From: Pseudomonas campi
GTDB lineage: Bacteria > Pseudomonadota > Gammaproteobacteria > Pseudomonadales > Pseudomonadaceae
DNA: 64,000 bases
Assembly: GCF_013200955.2 (NCBI RefSeq)
Contig: NZ_CP053697.2
Coordinates: forward strand, 2,666,001 to 2,730,000
Reading direction: 5' to 3'
Below, piece by piece: positions 26,129 through 37,327 of the stretch (the first letter of the stretch is position 1; every line of letters begins with the position of its first letter). The notes beneath the pieces are model-generated. The model was not told the origin of the DNA. It saw nothing but the letters and a program-made list of their open reading frames with translations, and did not search any database. The translations under genes were made by a program, and so were the position numbers.

Positions 26129-26992
26129 TTACCGGCGCGCGCGCGCCAGTGCACCGCCCAGCAGGCCGGTGGCACAGCCGGCGAGCAGGCCGCCGACATG
26201 CGCGGCGTTGGCAATGGCGCCAAAACCCAGCAGATCGACGGCGCCGCTCAGGCACACCAGCAGCCAGATCAGCATCATCACCAGCACACCGCGCGGCAAT
26301 TGATAGGCGGCACTTGGTGCCAGCAGCTGGAAGATCCAGCAGTGGCCCAGCAGGCCGTAGAGCACGCCGGACAAACCACCAAACAGACCGTCGCCGCCAA
26401 ACCAGAACTGCGCCAGGTTGGACAGCAGGCCGAGCAGCAGCGTCAGCCCCAGCAGCATCGAGCTGCCCTGACGGGCCTCGATGCGCCGGCCCAGCTCCCA
26501 GTACCACATGCCATTCATGGCCAGGTGCAGCCAGCCGAAGTGGATCAGCATCGGGGTGACCAGGCGCCACCACTGCCCGGCCTGCAAGCTCTCCAGCCAG
26601 GGCGTGAAGTAGGCGTAATCGCCCGCTACCCGATACGCCTGGAAGGTCAGCCAGTGCAGGATCGCGTGGTTTTCACCCAGGCTGGTAAAACCGGCGACCA
26701 GCAGGGCCAACAGCAGCACCAGTGCGGTCAACGGGCTGTCGCGCAGCTGCTGGGCAACCCCACGCCACGCTGGCGGCCGGCCGGGATCTGTCTGAGTCTG
26801 CGCTTCGCCACCTTGCGGGTAGCGCTGGAACAGCCCGCGCACATCTTCGGCCAGTTGCTCGTCCGGCACCCACAGCACCTGCTCGCCCGCCTCCTCACTG
26901 ACCCGGTGCGGTACGTCGAGCTGGCGCAGCATGCGCACGAAACCGCTCAAGTCCTCGCCCAGCGGCCGGCGCAGCGCCGCCACGATGCTCAT
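26129..26992 (-). CDS. glpG: Rhomboid intramembrane serine protease, GlpG type
   Basis: 287 residues. A soluble N-terminal domain (1-80; VRMLRQLDVPHRVSEEAGEQVLWV) precedes six membrane helices. The catalytic Ser 208 lies in GLSGVLYGLLG and the dyad His 265 in ANAAHVGGLL. His 151, His 156 and Asn 160 (HFGWLHLAMNGMW) complete the oxyanion region. It cleaves membrane-embedded substrates in the inner membrane; bacterial targets are poorly known. Its start overlaps the phosphoesterase stop by ATGA. Confidence 0.95.
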   Translation of the reverse strand: MSIVAALRRPLGEDLSGFVRMLRQLDVPHRVSEEAGEQVLWVPDEQLAEDVRGLFQRYPQGGEAQTQTDPGRPPAWRGVAQQLRDSPLTALVLLLALLVAGFTSLGENHAILHWLTFQAYRVAGDYAYFTPWLESLQAGQWWRLVTPMLIHFGWLHLAMNGMWYWELGRRIEARQGSSMLLGLTLLLGLLSNLAQFWFGGDGLFGGLSGVLYGLLGHCWIFQLLAPSAAYQLPRGVLVMMLIWLLVCLSGAVDLLGFGAIANAAHVGGLLAGCATGLLGGALARARR

Positions 26993-27960
26993 CGTGGCGC
27001 CTCCGGTGGCTCGACTTCGACCCAGACAAACTTGTCCGGGTCGATGCGGGTTTCCTGGTCCAGGCGATAGGCCACCAGCTTGCCGGCCATCACCGCGCTG
27101 TAGTCCAGGCAGGCCAGGTTGGGCCGGATCGGCGCCGGCAGGCCACGCCGCCAGTAGTGGCCGACGAACAACATCGGCTGATCCAGGCCGTATTGCAGCA
27201 GGCGGTTGCGGTCGTCCGGCGACAGTGGCGTGCGGGCCACTTCATCGGGCAAGGCATCGGGCTGGAACACCACGTCGCCGTAGGTTTGCGGGTTGTCTTC
27301 CCAGAATTTGGTACGGAAGAAGGCGCGGGTGAAGCCTTCTTCGCTGGTCAGGGTCAGGCCCTGCGGCAAACGCATGTCGGTACCGCGCAGCAGGCGTTCG
27401 AACACCCGGTTGGCGAAGCTGCCAGGCACGCCCGAGGCCTTGACGAAAGCCTCGTCGATGCGGCCATCGCTATGTTCGGCGCGCAGGGCGGCAATCAGCC
27501 CGGCATCCCAGCAGGCGTGCACCATACGGAAACGTCCGGCATCGAGAAACAGCGGCAGTTGGTAGAACCAGCCGAGGAAATCCTGCCAGTCGGCCGGGTG
27601 GCCCTCGAACTGCAGCAGGGTCTGCTCCAGCAGGCGCTCGTGACGCGGCGTGTGTTCACGCACGAACTGCTTGCCGCTGCCTTCCAGCGCCGGCGTACAC
27701 CAGCCCAGGGCGTTGTATTCGTGGTTGCCCATGATGCACAGCGCCTGGCCCGCGGCGACCATGTCGTGGACCAGGTGCAGGGTCTCGCGGATACGCGGGC
27801 CACGGTCGATCAGGTCACCGAGGAACAGCGCCATGCGTTGCGGATGACGCCAGACGCCGGCATGCCGCAGGTAGCCCAGCTGTTCGAGCAGGCGCGCCAG
27901 GCTATGGGCACAACCGTGCACATCGCCAATCAGGTCATAGCCGCGCGCCGCATCCAGCAT
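26989..27960 (-). CDS. Metallophosphoesterase (PPP-type, PrpE/ApaH-like)
   Basis: 323 residues with the metal-binding signatures of the calcineurin-like fold: DLIGDVHGCAHSL (about 9-21), FLGDLIDRGPR (about 46-56) and GNHEYNALG (about 79-87). A histidine in FVGHYWRRG completes the set. Members hydrolyse dinucleoside tetraphosphates or phosphoproteins; the substrate here is not decidable. The start ATG follows the nadK TAG directly, so the two are tightly coupled. Confidence 0.88.
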   Translation of the reverse strand: MLDAARGYDLIGDVHGCAHSLARLLEQLGYLRHAGVWRHPQRMALFLGDLIDRGPRIRETLHLVHDMVAAGQALCIMGNHEYNALGWCTPALEGSGKQFVREHTPRHERLLEQTLLQFEGHPADWQDFLGWFYQLPLFLDAGRFRMVHACWDAGLIAALRAEHSDGRIDEAFVKASGVPGSFANRVFERLLRGTDMRLPQGLTLTSEEGFTRAFFRTKFWEDNPQTYGDVVFQPDALPDEVARTPLSPDDRNRLLQYGLDQPMLFVGHYWRRGLPAPIRPNLACLDYSAVMAGKLVAYRLDQETRIDPDKFVWVEVEPPEAPR

Positions 27961-28848
27961 CTAGTCGTTGCCCCCTAGCCGGCTGCCCCAGCCCAGCTTG
28001 GTGCGGCAAGCCTCGTAGTAGTTGTGTCCGAGCGGGTGGATCAGGCGCAGCTTGTGCGGCTTCTTGGCCACCGTGATGGTGTCGCCGGGCGCGCAGGTGA
28101 AGTGGTTCTGGCCGTCGCAGGAAACCAGCGGGTAGATCGGCAGGTCATCCGCCACCACGACCTTCAACTCGCTGTTGCCATCGACCACGATCGGCCGGCT
28201 GGATAGGGTGTGCGGGTACATCGGCACGATGACCATGGCATCCAGCTTGGGGTGCATGATCGGCCCGCCGGCGGACAGCGAATAGGCGGTGGAGCCGGTC
28301 GGGGTGGCGATGATCAGGCCGTCGGCCTTCTGGCTGCAGACGAACTGGCCGTCGATATACAGCTCGAACTCGATCATCTTGGTCGACTTGCCCGGGTGCA
28401 GCACCACGTCGTTGAGCGCATCGCCCTGGCCGATGGCTTCGCCGTGGCGGCGCACCTCGGCTTCCAGGAGGAAGCGGCTCTCTTCGAGGAAATTGCCTTC
28501 GAGCACCTCGGCGACCTTCACTTCCAGCTCATCCGGGCGGATATCGGTGAGAAAGCCCAGGCTGCCACGGTTGATGCCGAGCACCGGAATCTTGTGCCGA
28601 GCCAGGGCACGGGCGGCGCCGAGCATGCTGCCATCGCCACCGACCACGATGACCAGGTCGCAGACCTCACCGAGGATCTTGCGCGAGCAGGTCTGCAGGC
28701 CGTGGCCCGGCAACACTTCGGCGATGGTGTCTTCGAGGATCACATGCAGGTGGCGGCCGATGAGGAATTTTTTCAGGCGGCGAATGGTATCCAGCACCTG
28801 CGCGCTACCCAGACGACCGATGATGCCGATATTGCGGAATTGCTCCAT
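27961..28848 (-). CDS. nadK: NAD kinase
   Basis: 295 residues. The nucleotide-binding GGDGS is at 70-74 (VVGGDGSMLGAAR), followed by LGINRGSLGFLTDI and the NAD-site signature ATPTGSTAYSLSAGGPI. It phosphorylates NAD to NADP in the cytoplasm. It is the first gene of the series nadK-phosphoesterase-glpG-DUF1315-DUF2797 and is divergent from the DUF1853 gene 85 bases away. Confidence 0.97.
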   Translation of the reverse strand: MEQFRNIGIIGRLGSAQVLDTIRRLKKFLIGRHLHVILEDTIAEVLPGHGLQTCSRKILGEVCDLVIVVGGDGSMLGAARALARHKIPVLGINRGSLGFLTDIRPDELEVKVAEVLEGNFLEESRFLLEAEVRRHGEAIGQGDALNDVVLHPGKSTKMIEFELYIDGQFVCSQKADGLIIATPTGSTAYSLSAGGPIMHPKLDAMVIVPMYPHTLSSRPIVVDGNSELKVVVADDLPIYPLVSCDGQNHFTCAPGDTITVAKKPHKLRLIHPLGHNYYEACRTKLGWGSRLGGND

Positions 28849-28933
28849 GGGGCGCTCTGCAACGGGAGGAATTGCCCGGATTATGGGCGAAAGGCCGGCA
28901 CAGCGGCAAACCGGCCTCGGCTATGCTCGGCAA

Positions 28934-29881
28934 ATGCACACCCTACCCCGCCTCGACGAGCTGCTCGAACAGCTGCGCCAACCCCAGGTACGCGACCTGG
29001 CCTGGGCCCTGCTCGCCCCGCCTTTGCTGCAGGACAGCGCCGGCTTGCCGCTGCGCCATCCGCTGACGGCCAGCAGTTGGCTGCGCGAGCCGCATCGACT
29101 AGGCGACTGGCTGCTGGGCCTGGAACGAGACAGCCATGTCCTGCAGCAGTTTCTCGCCACCGGCTCCAGTCGCCTTGGCCGTTATTACGAGCGTCTCTGG
29201 CAATTCGCCCTGCAGGCAGCGCCGGATGTGCACGTGCTGGCCGCTAACCTGCCAATCCGCGCCCAGGGCCGCACCCTCGGCGAACTGGACCTGCTGCTGC
29301 GCGATGCGGACGGCGTTCATCATCTGGAGCTGGCAATCAAGCTCTACCTCGGCCCACGTCGAGATCCCGGCACAGAAGCCGGGCACTGGCTGGGCCCGGC
29401 CAGTGACGATCGCCTGGGGCTCAAACTGCAGCACATGGCCGCGCACCAGCTGCCGCTATCGGCCACGCCGCAGGGGCGCAGCGCATTGGCCGGCATTAGC
29501 GCGGAACCCGCGCAGCCGGGCATGTGGCTGAGCGGCTACCTGTTCTATCCCTGGGCAACCCCCTGCGATACGCCAACCGGCGCCAATCTGCAGCACCTGC
29601 GCGGGCACTGGCTGCATCGGCGCGAGTGGGCAGACTTCACCGCGCAGGATAAAGAGGCGCACTGGCAGGTTCTGCCGCGCCAGGCCTGGTTGGCGCCGGC
29701 ACGCTTGGCCACCGATCAGCTCTGCTCAGCCGAGCAACAGCGCGATTGGCTGGAGAGCCTGGCGCCAACGGCCCCCGCACAGCTGCTGGTACGTCTGCAG
29801 GCGGGTGCAGATGGCGACTGGCGGGAGGCCGAGCGGGTCTTCCTGGTCAGCGACGACTGGCCGAACGCGGCATCCCTGTAG
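28934..29881 (+). CDS. DUF1853 protein (PD-(D/E)XK-like)
   Basis: 315 residues from ATG 28934 (MHTLPRLDELLEQL); the reading frame stays open much further upstream but that part is antisense to nadK. Conserved DUF1853 segments are RLGRYYERLWQFAL, GRTLGELDLLLRDADGVHHLELAIKLYLG and a tryptophan-rich C-terminal half. The ELDLLL...ELAIK pattern resembles a PD-(D/E)XK nuclease core, so a nuclease-like fold is plausible. Function is unproven. A REP pair begins at its stop codon. Confidence 0.85.
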   Translation: MHTLPRLDELLEQLRQPQVRDLAWALLAPPLLQDSAGLPLRHPLTASSWLREPHRLGDWLLGLERDSHVLQQFLATGSSRLGRYYERLWQFALQAAPDVHVLAANLPIRAQGRTLGELDLLLRDADGVHHLELAIKLYLGPRRDPGTEAGHWLGPASDDRLGLKLQHMAAHQLPLSATPQGRSALAGISAEPAQPGMWLSGYLFYPWATPCDTPTGANLQHLRGHWLHRREWADFTAQDKEAHWQVLPRQAWLAPARLATDQLCSAEQQRDWLESLAPTAPAQLLVRLQAGADGDWREAERVFLVSDDWPNAASL

Positions 29882-29946
29882 GAGAGAGCTCTGCTCGCGA
29901 AGGGGCACGAGTTGGCTTGATTCGCGAGCAGAGCTCGCTCCTACGG
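29875..29946. repeat. Inverted REP pair (Pseudomonas-type)
   Basis: CTGTAGGAGAGAGCTCTGCT at 29876 is mirrored by GCAGAGCTCGCTCCTACGG at 29927-29945, with CGCGAA/TTCGCG extending the arms. GTAGGAGC...GCTCGCGA is the classic Pseudomonas REP core. It lies between convergent genes and covers the DUF1853 TAG stop. Confidence 0.88.
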
Positions 29947-29989
29947 GAAAGCGCATCAGCCCGATAAGCGCCCGCACTGCGGGCACACT

Positions 29990-31099
29990 TCAGTGACTGC
30001 GTTCGGTACGCCCGCCGGAACGAGCCAGATAGCCCGGGCCGCTTTCGCAGAGCAGGGCATCACGCTGAATCGGCGGCAGCGCATCCAGGCCATCGCGCAG
30101 GGCGTAGGCGCTGAAACCCAGCTGGGAGAGGAGGAATACCGCGCTGGCGCTGCGTTTGCCACTGTCGCAGTAACACAGGTAGGTCTTGCCCTTGTCCAGC
30201 AGACGGGTCTTCAGGCGTAGCAGCTGCAACGGCATGTTCAGGGAGTGCTGGGCATGGGAGCGTTCGTACTCGTCCTGCAGGCGCACATCCAGCCACTGCG
30301 CGCCATTGCCCAGCAGGCGCGCCGCCTCGCCGAAGGAGACTTCGTCGACCACTGGCGCCTTGAGCAGGGAGAAGAAATCCTGGCGATCCAGGCGCAGCAC
30401 CACACCGGCCTCGATCATGGTGACACTGGCATTGCGTGGCTGATCGGAAAGCAGCGCCTCCTCACCAAAACACGCGCCAATCTCCAGCTCGGCCAGCACC
30501 TGGCGCGCACTGTCGGCACCGCGAATCACCTCGGCGCGGCCACTCTTGAGGAAATAGCAGCAGTCACCGCTCTCCCCCTCGACCAGCACGCGGCTGTCGG
30601 CCGGCAGATCGATCGGGTGCAGGCGTTCGAGCATGGCGCGCACGTTGGCCGGCGGGACCTTGGTGAACAGCGGGTTTTCCAGCAGCCGCTCCAGCCATTC
30701 GGTGTCTTCACCGTTACCCGCCAGCTCCAGCAGCAGGTCCTGGTAAGCCAGACGCCAGGTCAGCAAGCGTCCGAGGGTCGCGCTGTCCAGTGCCAGCACG
30801 CTGGCATCGCTGAGCGCACGTGCCTCATGCAGGCGCGGCAGGCTCGGTGAAAGCGGGTGGCAGCTGACTGCAGTGCCGGCCTGCAGGCGCTCTTCCTGGC
30901 CATCGACGCCACACAACAGCAGCTCGCCGGACAGCAGATAGTAGGTGGTACGTGCCTGGTCGCCCTGGCGAAACAGCAACTGCCCGGCCAGCAGGTGCTG
31001 CGGCACCAACTGGCTGCGCAACTCCCGCCATTGCTGTTCGGACAGCACATTGAGCGGGGTGAAACTGCGCAACTGTTCGGGATTCAGGGGCTCACTCAT
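29990..31099 (-). CDS. Two-cNMP-domain plus rhodanese fusion protein
   Basis: 369 residues. A first cyclic-nucleotide-binding-like domain spans about 15-120 (LLAGQLLFRQGDQARTTYYLLSGELLL). A second spans about 135-255 (IDLPADSRVLVEGESGDCCYFLKSGRAEVI ... GACFGEEALLSDQPRNASV). A C-terminal rhodanese domain spans about 265-350 with a cysteine loop (YLCYCDSGKRSASA). No DNA-binding domain is visible, so it is probably a signal-responsive sulfur-transfer or protein-interaction factor rather than a CRP-type regulator. The second domain fits the cNMP pattern better than the first. Confidence 0.85.
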   Translation of the reverse strand: MSEPLNPEQLRSFTPLNVLSEQQWRELRSQLVPQHLLAGQLLFRQGDQARTTYYLLSGELLLCGVDGQEERLQAGTAVSCHPLSPSLPRLHEARALSDASVLALDSATLGRLLTWRLAYQDLLLELAGNGEDTEWLERLLENPLFTKVPPANVRAMLERLHPIDLPADSRVLVEGESGDCCYFLKSGRAEVIRGADSARQVLAELEIGACFGEEALLSDQPRNASVTMIEAGVVLRLDRQDFFSLLKAPVVDEVSFGEAARLLGNGAQWLDVRLQDEYERSHAQHSLNMPLQLLRLKTRLLDKGKTYLCYCDSGKRSASAVFLLSQLGFSAYALRDGLDALPPIQRDALLCESGPGYLARSGGRTERSH

Positions 31100-31138
31100 C
31101 AGAACCTATCCTTTGATTGTTCTTGTCGGCATCACTAC

Positions 31139-32083
31139 TCATGGCACAGCCAACTCCTGCATGCGACCCGCGTGAGCCCTGCGCCCCTGCAAACCACCAG
31201 TATGCAGAAACAACAGGCGCGTGCCCCGCGCAAAGTAACCGGCCTCAACCTCGCGGCGCAATGCCAGCAGCGCCTTGGCCGTATAGACAGGTTCCAGAGG
31301 CAGGCCGGACTCGGCTTGCGCCTCGTCGATGAACGCCGCCAAATCTGCGTCTAGCCGGGCGAAACCACCGCGACTGGCATCCAGCAGACGATAACCGCCA
31401 GTTGCCTGCCCGGCCTCAGCCAGCAAGTTGATCACGGTACTTTCCACCCCCTGCCCCGGCGGTACGGCCAGCGCCCCATGTACCGGGTGGCGCCCCGCCT
31501 CGGCCAGTACCAACCCGGCCAGGGTGGTACCGGTACCCGCCGCCAACCACCAACCCTGATAATCGGCCCAGCCCAGTGGCGCCAGTTGCCCCTGCGCCAT
31601 TTCAACTATAGCCGCGCAGGCCTGTGCCGCCGGCAACCCGGCGCCACCTTCGGCCACTGGATGCAAATGTGAATAGCGGTCCTGCCAGGGCAGCCAGAAG
31701 CCTGCCTGATGGCGCGCGCGATAACCGCCGTAACCCAGCCAGTGCAGGTGCATGCCCATGGCCTGCAGGTCGTCAGTGGTCGGGGTGTCCTGGGGCTCGC
31801 CACGCAGCAAGCCCACCGTCGGGAAAGCGAAGCGCTGCCCGGCTGCAGCCAGCGCATGCAGATGATTGGAATGAGCGCCGCCCAGGCTGATCAGCCCGTC
31901 GGCCCCGGCGGCTTCGGCAGCGGCCAGATGCGGGAGCAACTTGAACCACTTGTTGCCGCAAATCAGCGGATCGAGCAGATCGAGACGCAGCACCGCCACC
32001 TCGACACCCGCAGTCGCCAGCCAGCCCAGAGACAACCGCTGCAGAGGCGCACGCGGCGTCCAGTGCGGAACGCGCAGCGTCAC
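31139..32083 (-). CDS. PLP-dependent ACC deaminase / D-cysteine desulfhydrase family enzyme
   Basis: 314 residues from a GTG that overlaps the preceding gene's stop (TAGTG). It is a fold-type II PLP enzyme with Lys in CGNKWFKLLPHL, the SxGGxHSNH motif (ISLGGAHSNHLHALA) and a phosphate-binding GTGTTLAGLV. The family includes D-cysteine desulfhydrase and 1-aminocyclopropane-1-carboxylate deaminase. The motifs do not settle the substrate, though desulfhydrase-like activity is more common outside plant-associated strains. Confidence 0.85.
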   Translation of the reverse strand: MTLRVPHWTPRAPLQRLSLGWLATAGVEVAVLRLDLLDPLICGNKWFKLLPHLAAAEAAGADGLISLGGAHSNHLHALAAAGQRFAFPTVGLLRGEPQDTPTTDDLQAMGMHLHWLGYGGYRARHQAGFWLPWQDRYSHLHPVAEGGAGLPAAQACAAIVEMAQGQLAPLGWADYQGWWLAAGTGTTLAGLVLAEAGRHPVHGALAVPPGQGVESTVINLLAEAGQATGGYRLLDASRGGFARLDADLAAFIDEAQAESGLPLEPVYTAKALLALRREVEAGYFARGTRLLFLHTGGLQGRRAHAGRMQELAVP

Positions 32084-33453
32084 TAGCTGACGGTACGCAA
32101 GCGGCTACCTGCCTTGTGCCGGGCGCAGCAGTTGGAATCGCCGATAACGAAGCGGCTGGGGGTTTCCACCCGGTCGATCGGCATCGCGCAGCGATCACCG
32201 GATGGCAAGCTCGCCTCGCAGGTGGGCTGCTGGTAATGACTCAGCCACTGACGATACTGCGCCTCGGAGACGAAGCACTTGGCCGCGGCATAGCTCATCG
32301 GGTTGTCCTGGTAACGGGCAATATCCTGCAGCGGGATGGTCAGGTGCCCGGCGCCCGGGTGATAGACCACGAACACCACACCGAGCTTGGAAAGACGTTC
32401 GAGAATCTGCCCGCCGCCCTGGCTGGCGAATTCGTCGCGCTCGCGCTTGAGGCGCTCCAGATCCTGCTGCAGCTGGGTGTCCTGCTCGGTGCGATAGGCC
32501 AGTTCGACATCACGAATGGCCACCTGCTCTTTATATTCGGCCACCGCAGCCGCCACCTTGGCCTGCAACTCGCTCTCGAACTGTGAGCGCAGGATATCCA
32601 CCTCGGTTCGCCCGTGACGCTCCAGAGCACGCAGCTGCTGGGTCATTTCCTCGCGGCTTTTCTGCAGGGTCGCACCCTGCCCGCCCAACTGCTCTTTCAG
32701 GCTGGCGTTCAGTTCTTCCTGCTGACGCAGGGCCTGGTGCAGGTTGTGCACTTCGGTCTGCAGGCTGCGCAGGCGCTCTTCGCCGGCCAGCTTGAGGCGG
32801 GCTACTTCTTCTTCGTACTGTTTGCCCAGGGTGGTGATGCGCAACCGCTGCTGCTTGATCAGCTGAGCGGTCTTCAGGCGATGTTCCTGATCCTTCTGTT
32901 CGACCTGTTGTTGCGCCGCCTCACGCACGGCGTCAGGCGCCTGCCACTTGTCCTCGGCCACCATCTGCAGGCGCTCGGGCGATACCATCGCGGCGGAATC
33001 ATCCTCCACCAGCAGGCCCAGGGCGTTACGCTTGACCGCATCGCGCAGCAGCACCAGATCATTCTTGCCCGGCGCCAGGCTCGGGTCCCACAGGTGCATC
33101 TGGTGCCAGGACACCGGGCACTGACTGCGACAGGCCAGGCGGATAGGACCGGCACCCAGATCGGGGCCGCGCCCGGCGTTGTCGGCCAAATGACGCAGCG
33201 GCAGGTTCCAGCCCGTATCGGCAGCGCCTTTTTCGTCGAAATCCAGGTAGAAGAACACCACGGAGCGGATCAACAGGCGCGGGTTGACCAGCAGGTAGGC
33301 CATGCGCACCTGCTCGTCGGCGAACTCCGGCATGTTGACCACACCGTCGAGCAATGCCTCGAACTCGGGAAAGAACATTTCCTTGCAGATACCGCGCTGT
33401 TCACTGAAGAACATCACGGCTTCGACCATCTGCGGTTTGTTCTGCATGCTCAT
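32083..33453 (-). CDS. Conserved coiled-coil protein of unknown function
   Basis: 456 residues from ATG 33453 (AGGAAA ribosome site). Three parts are visible. An N-terminal globular region (1-165) includes LVNPRLLIRSVVFFYLDFD and CRSQCPVSWHQMHLWDP. A long coiled coil follows at about 180-360 (heptad-rich QQQVEQKDQEHRLK ... QQDLERLKRERDEF). A C-terminal globular region (370-456) has LGVVFVVYHPGAGHLTIPLQDI and paired cysteines near the end (SNCCARHKAG). Similar pseudomonad proteins are sometimes labelled chromosome-partitioning, but I see no ATPase motif. It overlaps the PLP enzyme gene by one base. Confidence 0.7.
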   Translation of the reverse strand: MSMQNKPQMVEAVMFFSEQRGICKEMFFPEFEALLDGVVNMPEFADEQVRMAYLLVNPRLLIRSVVFFYLDFDEKGAADTGWNLPLRHLADNAGRGPDLGAGPIRLACRSQCPVSWHQMHLWDPSLAPGKNDLVLLRDAVKRNALGLLVEDDSAAMVSPERLQMVAEDKWQAPDAVREAAQQQVEQKDQEHRLKTAQLIKQQRLRITTLGKQYEEEVARLKLAGEERLRSLQTEVHNLHQALRQQEELNASLKEQLGGQGATLQKSREEMTQQLRALERHGRTEVDILRSQFESELQAKVAAAVAEYKEQVAIRDVELAYRTEQDTQLQQDLERLKRERDEFASQGGGQILERLSKLGVVFVVYHPGAGHLTIPLQDIARYQDNPMSYAAAKCFVSEAQYRQWLSHYQQPTCEASLPSGDRCAMPIDRVETPSRFVIGDSNCCARHKAGSRLRTVS

Positions 33454-33660
33454 GACTTTCCTCGCGACACCTGGCTGACACGTGCTGTCTTGCGAGCCAT
33501 CTTCCTGGGCACGCGAAACCGGTAAAACAGGCATCACTCCCTGCCTCAGGCAAGTCTAGGGGAAAATGCAAAGCGGGCAATGTGACTGGGTTGGCAGTCA
33601 CCTGCCGCCAGCCGCAGATGCGCCGGCGGCAGGATCAAACTGTGATGGGGTTTTGCGCAA

Positions 33661-34092
33661 TCAGGCCGGCTTGGCTGCCAGAAAGGGGGCCAGACGCCTG
33701 CCCATCTCCTCACCGAGGGCCTGCAGGCCGCTCATCGGCCGAATCATGACCTCGAACTCGACGATCTTGCCGGCCTCGTCGAAGCGGATCATGTCGATGC
33801 CCTTGAGCTCACGCTCACCGACCTTGGCGCTGAATTCCAGCACCACGTTGAGGCCATCGGCGCTGGCCAGTTCGCGGTGATAGACGAAGTCGACGAACAC
33901 CTTGCTCACGGTATTGAGAATCAGCGAGACCATGGGCGCGCCAGCATAGGGCTTGTGCGCCATGGGCGAACGGAACACCGCTTGCGGGTGCAGCAATTCA
34001 GGCAACGGACGCAGATCATTGTTCTGCATCAGGCCATGCCACTGCGCGAGGGTGGCGGCAGCTGCCGGTTGCAGTTGAAGGTTAGCGGACAC
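33661..34092 (-). CDS. SnoaL/NTF2-like fold protein
   Basis: 143 residues from GTG 34092 with AAGGAG ahead. It starts in a helix (AAAATLAQWHGLMQNNDLRPLPELLHPQAVFRSPMA), then FVYHRELASADGLNVVLEFSAKVG and GIDMIRFDEAGKIVEFEVMIRP, the cone-shaped NTF2/SnoaL pattern. It may be a small hydrolase, isomerase or binding protein; no substrate can be named. AACAATAA lies immediately before its ribosome site. It sits downstream of fadH on the same strand, beyond a terminator. Confidence 0.75.
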   Translation of the reverse strand: MSANLQLQPAAAATLAQWHGLMQNNDLRPLPELLHPQAVFRSPMAHKPYAGAPMVSLILNTVSKVFVDFVYHRELASADGLNVVLEFSAKVGERELKGIDMIRFDEAGKIVEFEVMIRPMSGLQALGEEMGRRLAPFLAAKPA

Positions 34093-34125
34093 GGGCTTCT
34101 CCTTATTGTTATGAGCCAGATGCAA

Positions 34126-34151
34126 AACGCCCCGCTTCGTGCGGGGCGTTT
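34126..34151 (-). terminator. Terminator after fadH
   Basis: AAACGCCCCGC, loop TTCGT, GCGGGGCGTTT. The stem is perfect with T/A tracts at both ends. Confidence 0.88.
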
Positions 34152-34156
34152 ATCGG

Positions 34157-36325
<2,169 letters not shown>

Positions 36326-36395
36326 ATAGCAGCTCGACTTGGCTTTGTCGGCTCACTCCCCTACCCTCATCGACGAATCCCTCAACAGCACCGCC

Positions 36396-37316
36396 ATGCG
36401 TATTCTGCTCTCCCTGCTACTCGCCACCCTCCTGCTCGGCCTCGCCGGCAGCTACCTGTTCTGGCTGCGCGACGCACCACCCGGCCACTACCTCACCGAT
36501 CTGCGCACCGATATCGCAGAGCTGGGCGGACCTGCGGACTGGCACGGCAACCTGCTGACCCTCAACCCCGCCCTGTATCCCAGCGACTACAGCAGCCCGC
36601 AACAGCTCAGCCGCAAGCTCGACAGCATCCTGCTACAGGCACGCGACAACGCCCTGCTGACGCCGGAGACGGTGGTGATCCTGCCCGCCCAAATCGGCAC
36701 CTGGCTGTTGCTCAGCCACGAAAAACCGCAGGTCTATAGCGCCCGCAGCCTCGACGAGGTGAAACTGCAGCTGGCACTGAACAATCCGCTCAGCCTGCTG
36801 CGCACCTGGCTATTCACCGATGACGCCTCCTGGAACGAACTGCTGCTGCGCATGAAGGCGCAACAAGCGGCGGACGATTACCTCAAGGTCTTCACCCATC
36901 TGGCGCGCAAGCACGCCGTGACCCTGCACGCCGGCAGCATCACCCTGCCCTCACCGCAACTGCTCGATGGCCGCATCGTCACCGGTTATGGCGAGCTGCA
37001 GGCGTTCGGCCTGACCTTCGCCAGCGATGGCAGCATCCTCGGCCCGCCACGCAGCCAGAGCCTGCTGGCCAGCAGCGTCGCACCCCAGCCCATCGAGCAG
37101 ACGCTGGGCGAGGATCTGCTCAGCACCCAGGGCAATGGTGGCAATGGCCCACCGCTCGAAATCGTCACCTTGCGGCGCAACCAGAGCATCGCCAGCAGCG
37201 TGACATTCCTGCGTGGCCGGCTCTGGCCGCTGCAAACCGATCAGATCCACCTGCGGCTCACGGCAGCGACGTCTGACAGCCACAGCCAGTTGCTGAATTT
37301 CTGGGTCGCGCCCTGA
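36396..37316 (+). CDS. Membrane-anchored protein with nitrilase-like features
   Basis: 306 residues from ATG 36396, placing a signal anchor at the start (RILLSLLLATLLLGLAGSYLFWL). The body has DLRTDIAELGGPADWHGNLLTLNPALYPSDY, LTPETVVILPAQIGTWLLLSHEKPQVY and a tail rich in Ser and Leu. The overall outline resembles carbon-nitrogen hydrolase-type proteins at this locus in other pseudomonads, but I do not see a clear Glu-Lys-Cys triad, so activity is doubtful. Its stop almost touches the AraC gene start, so the two are probably one transcript. Confidence 0.6.
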   Translation: MRILLSLLLATLLLGLAGSYLFWLRDAPPGHYLTDLRTDIAELGGPADWHGNLLTLNPALYPSDYSSPQQLSRKLDSILLQARDNALLTPETVVILPAQIGTWLLLSHEKPQVYSARSLDEVKLQLALNNPLSLLRTWLFTDDASWNELLLRMKAQQAADDYLKVFTHLARKHAVTLHAGSITLPSPQLLDGRIVTGYGELQAFGLTFASDGSILGPPRSQSLLASSVAPQPIEQTLGEDLLSTQGNGGNGPPLEIVTLRRNQSIASSVTFLRGRLWPLQTDQIHLRLTAATSDSHSQLLNFWVAP

Positions 37317-37327
37317 AAAGCTCACGT

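Noticed and set aside
28289..28933. N-terminal extension of the DUF1853 frame
   Set aside because: It is antisense to nadK and has no domain; the conserved protein starts at 28934.
31086..31110. TCAGAACCTATCC near the cNMP/rhodanese start as a foldback end
   Set aside because: Only GAACCT matches; the following bases diverge and there is no partner end nearby.
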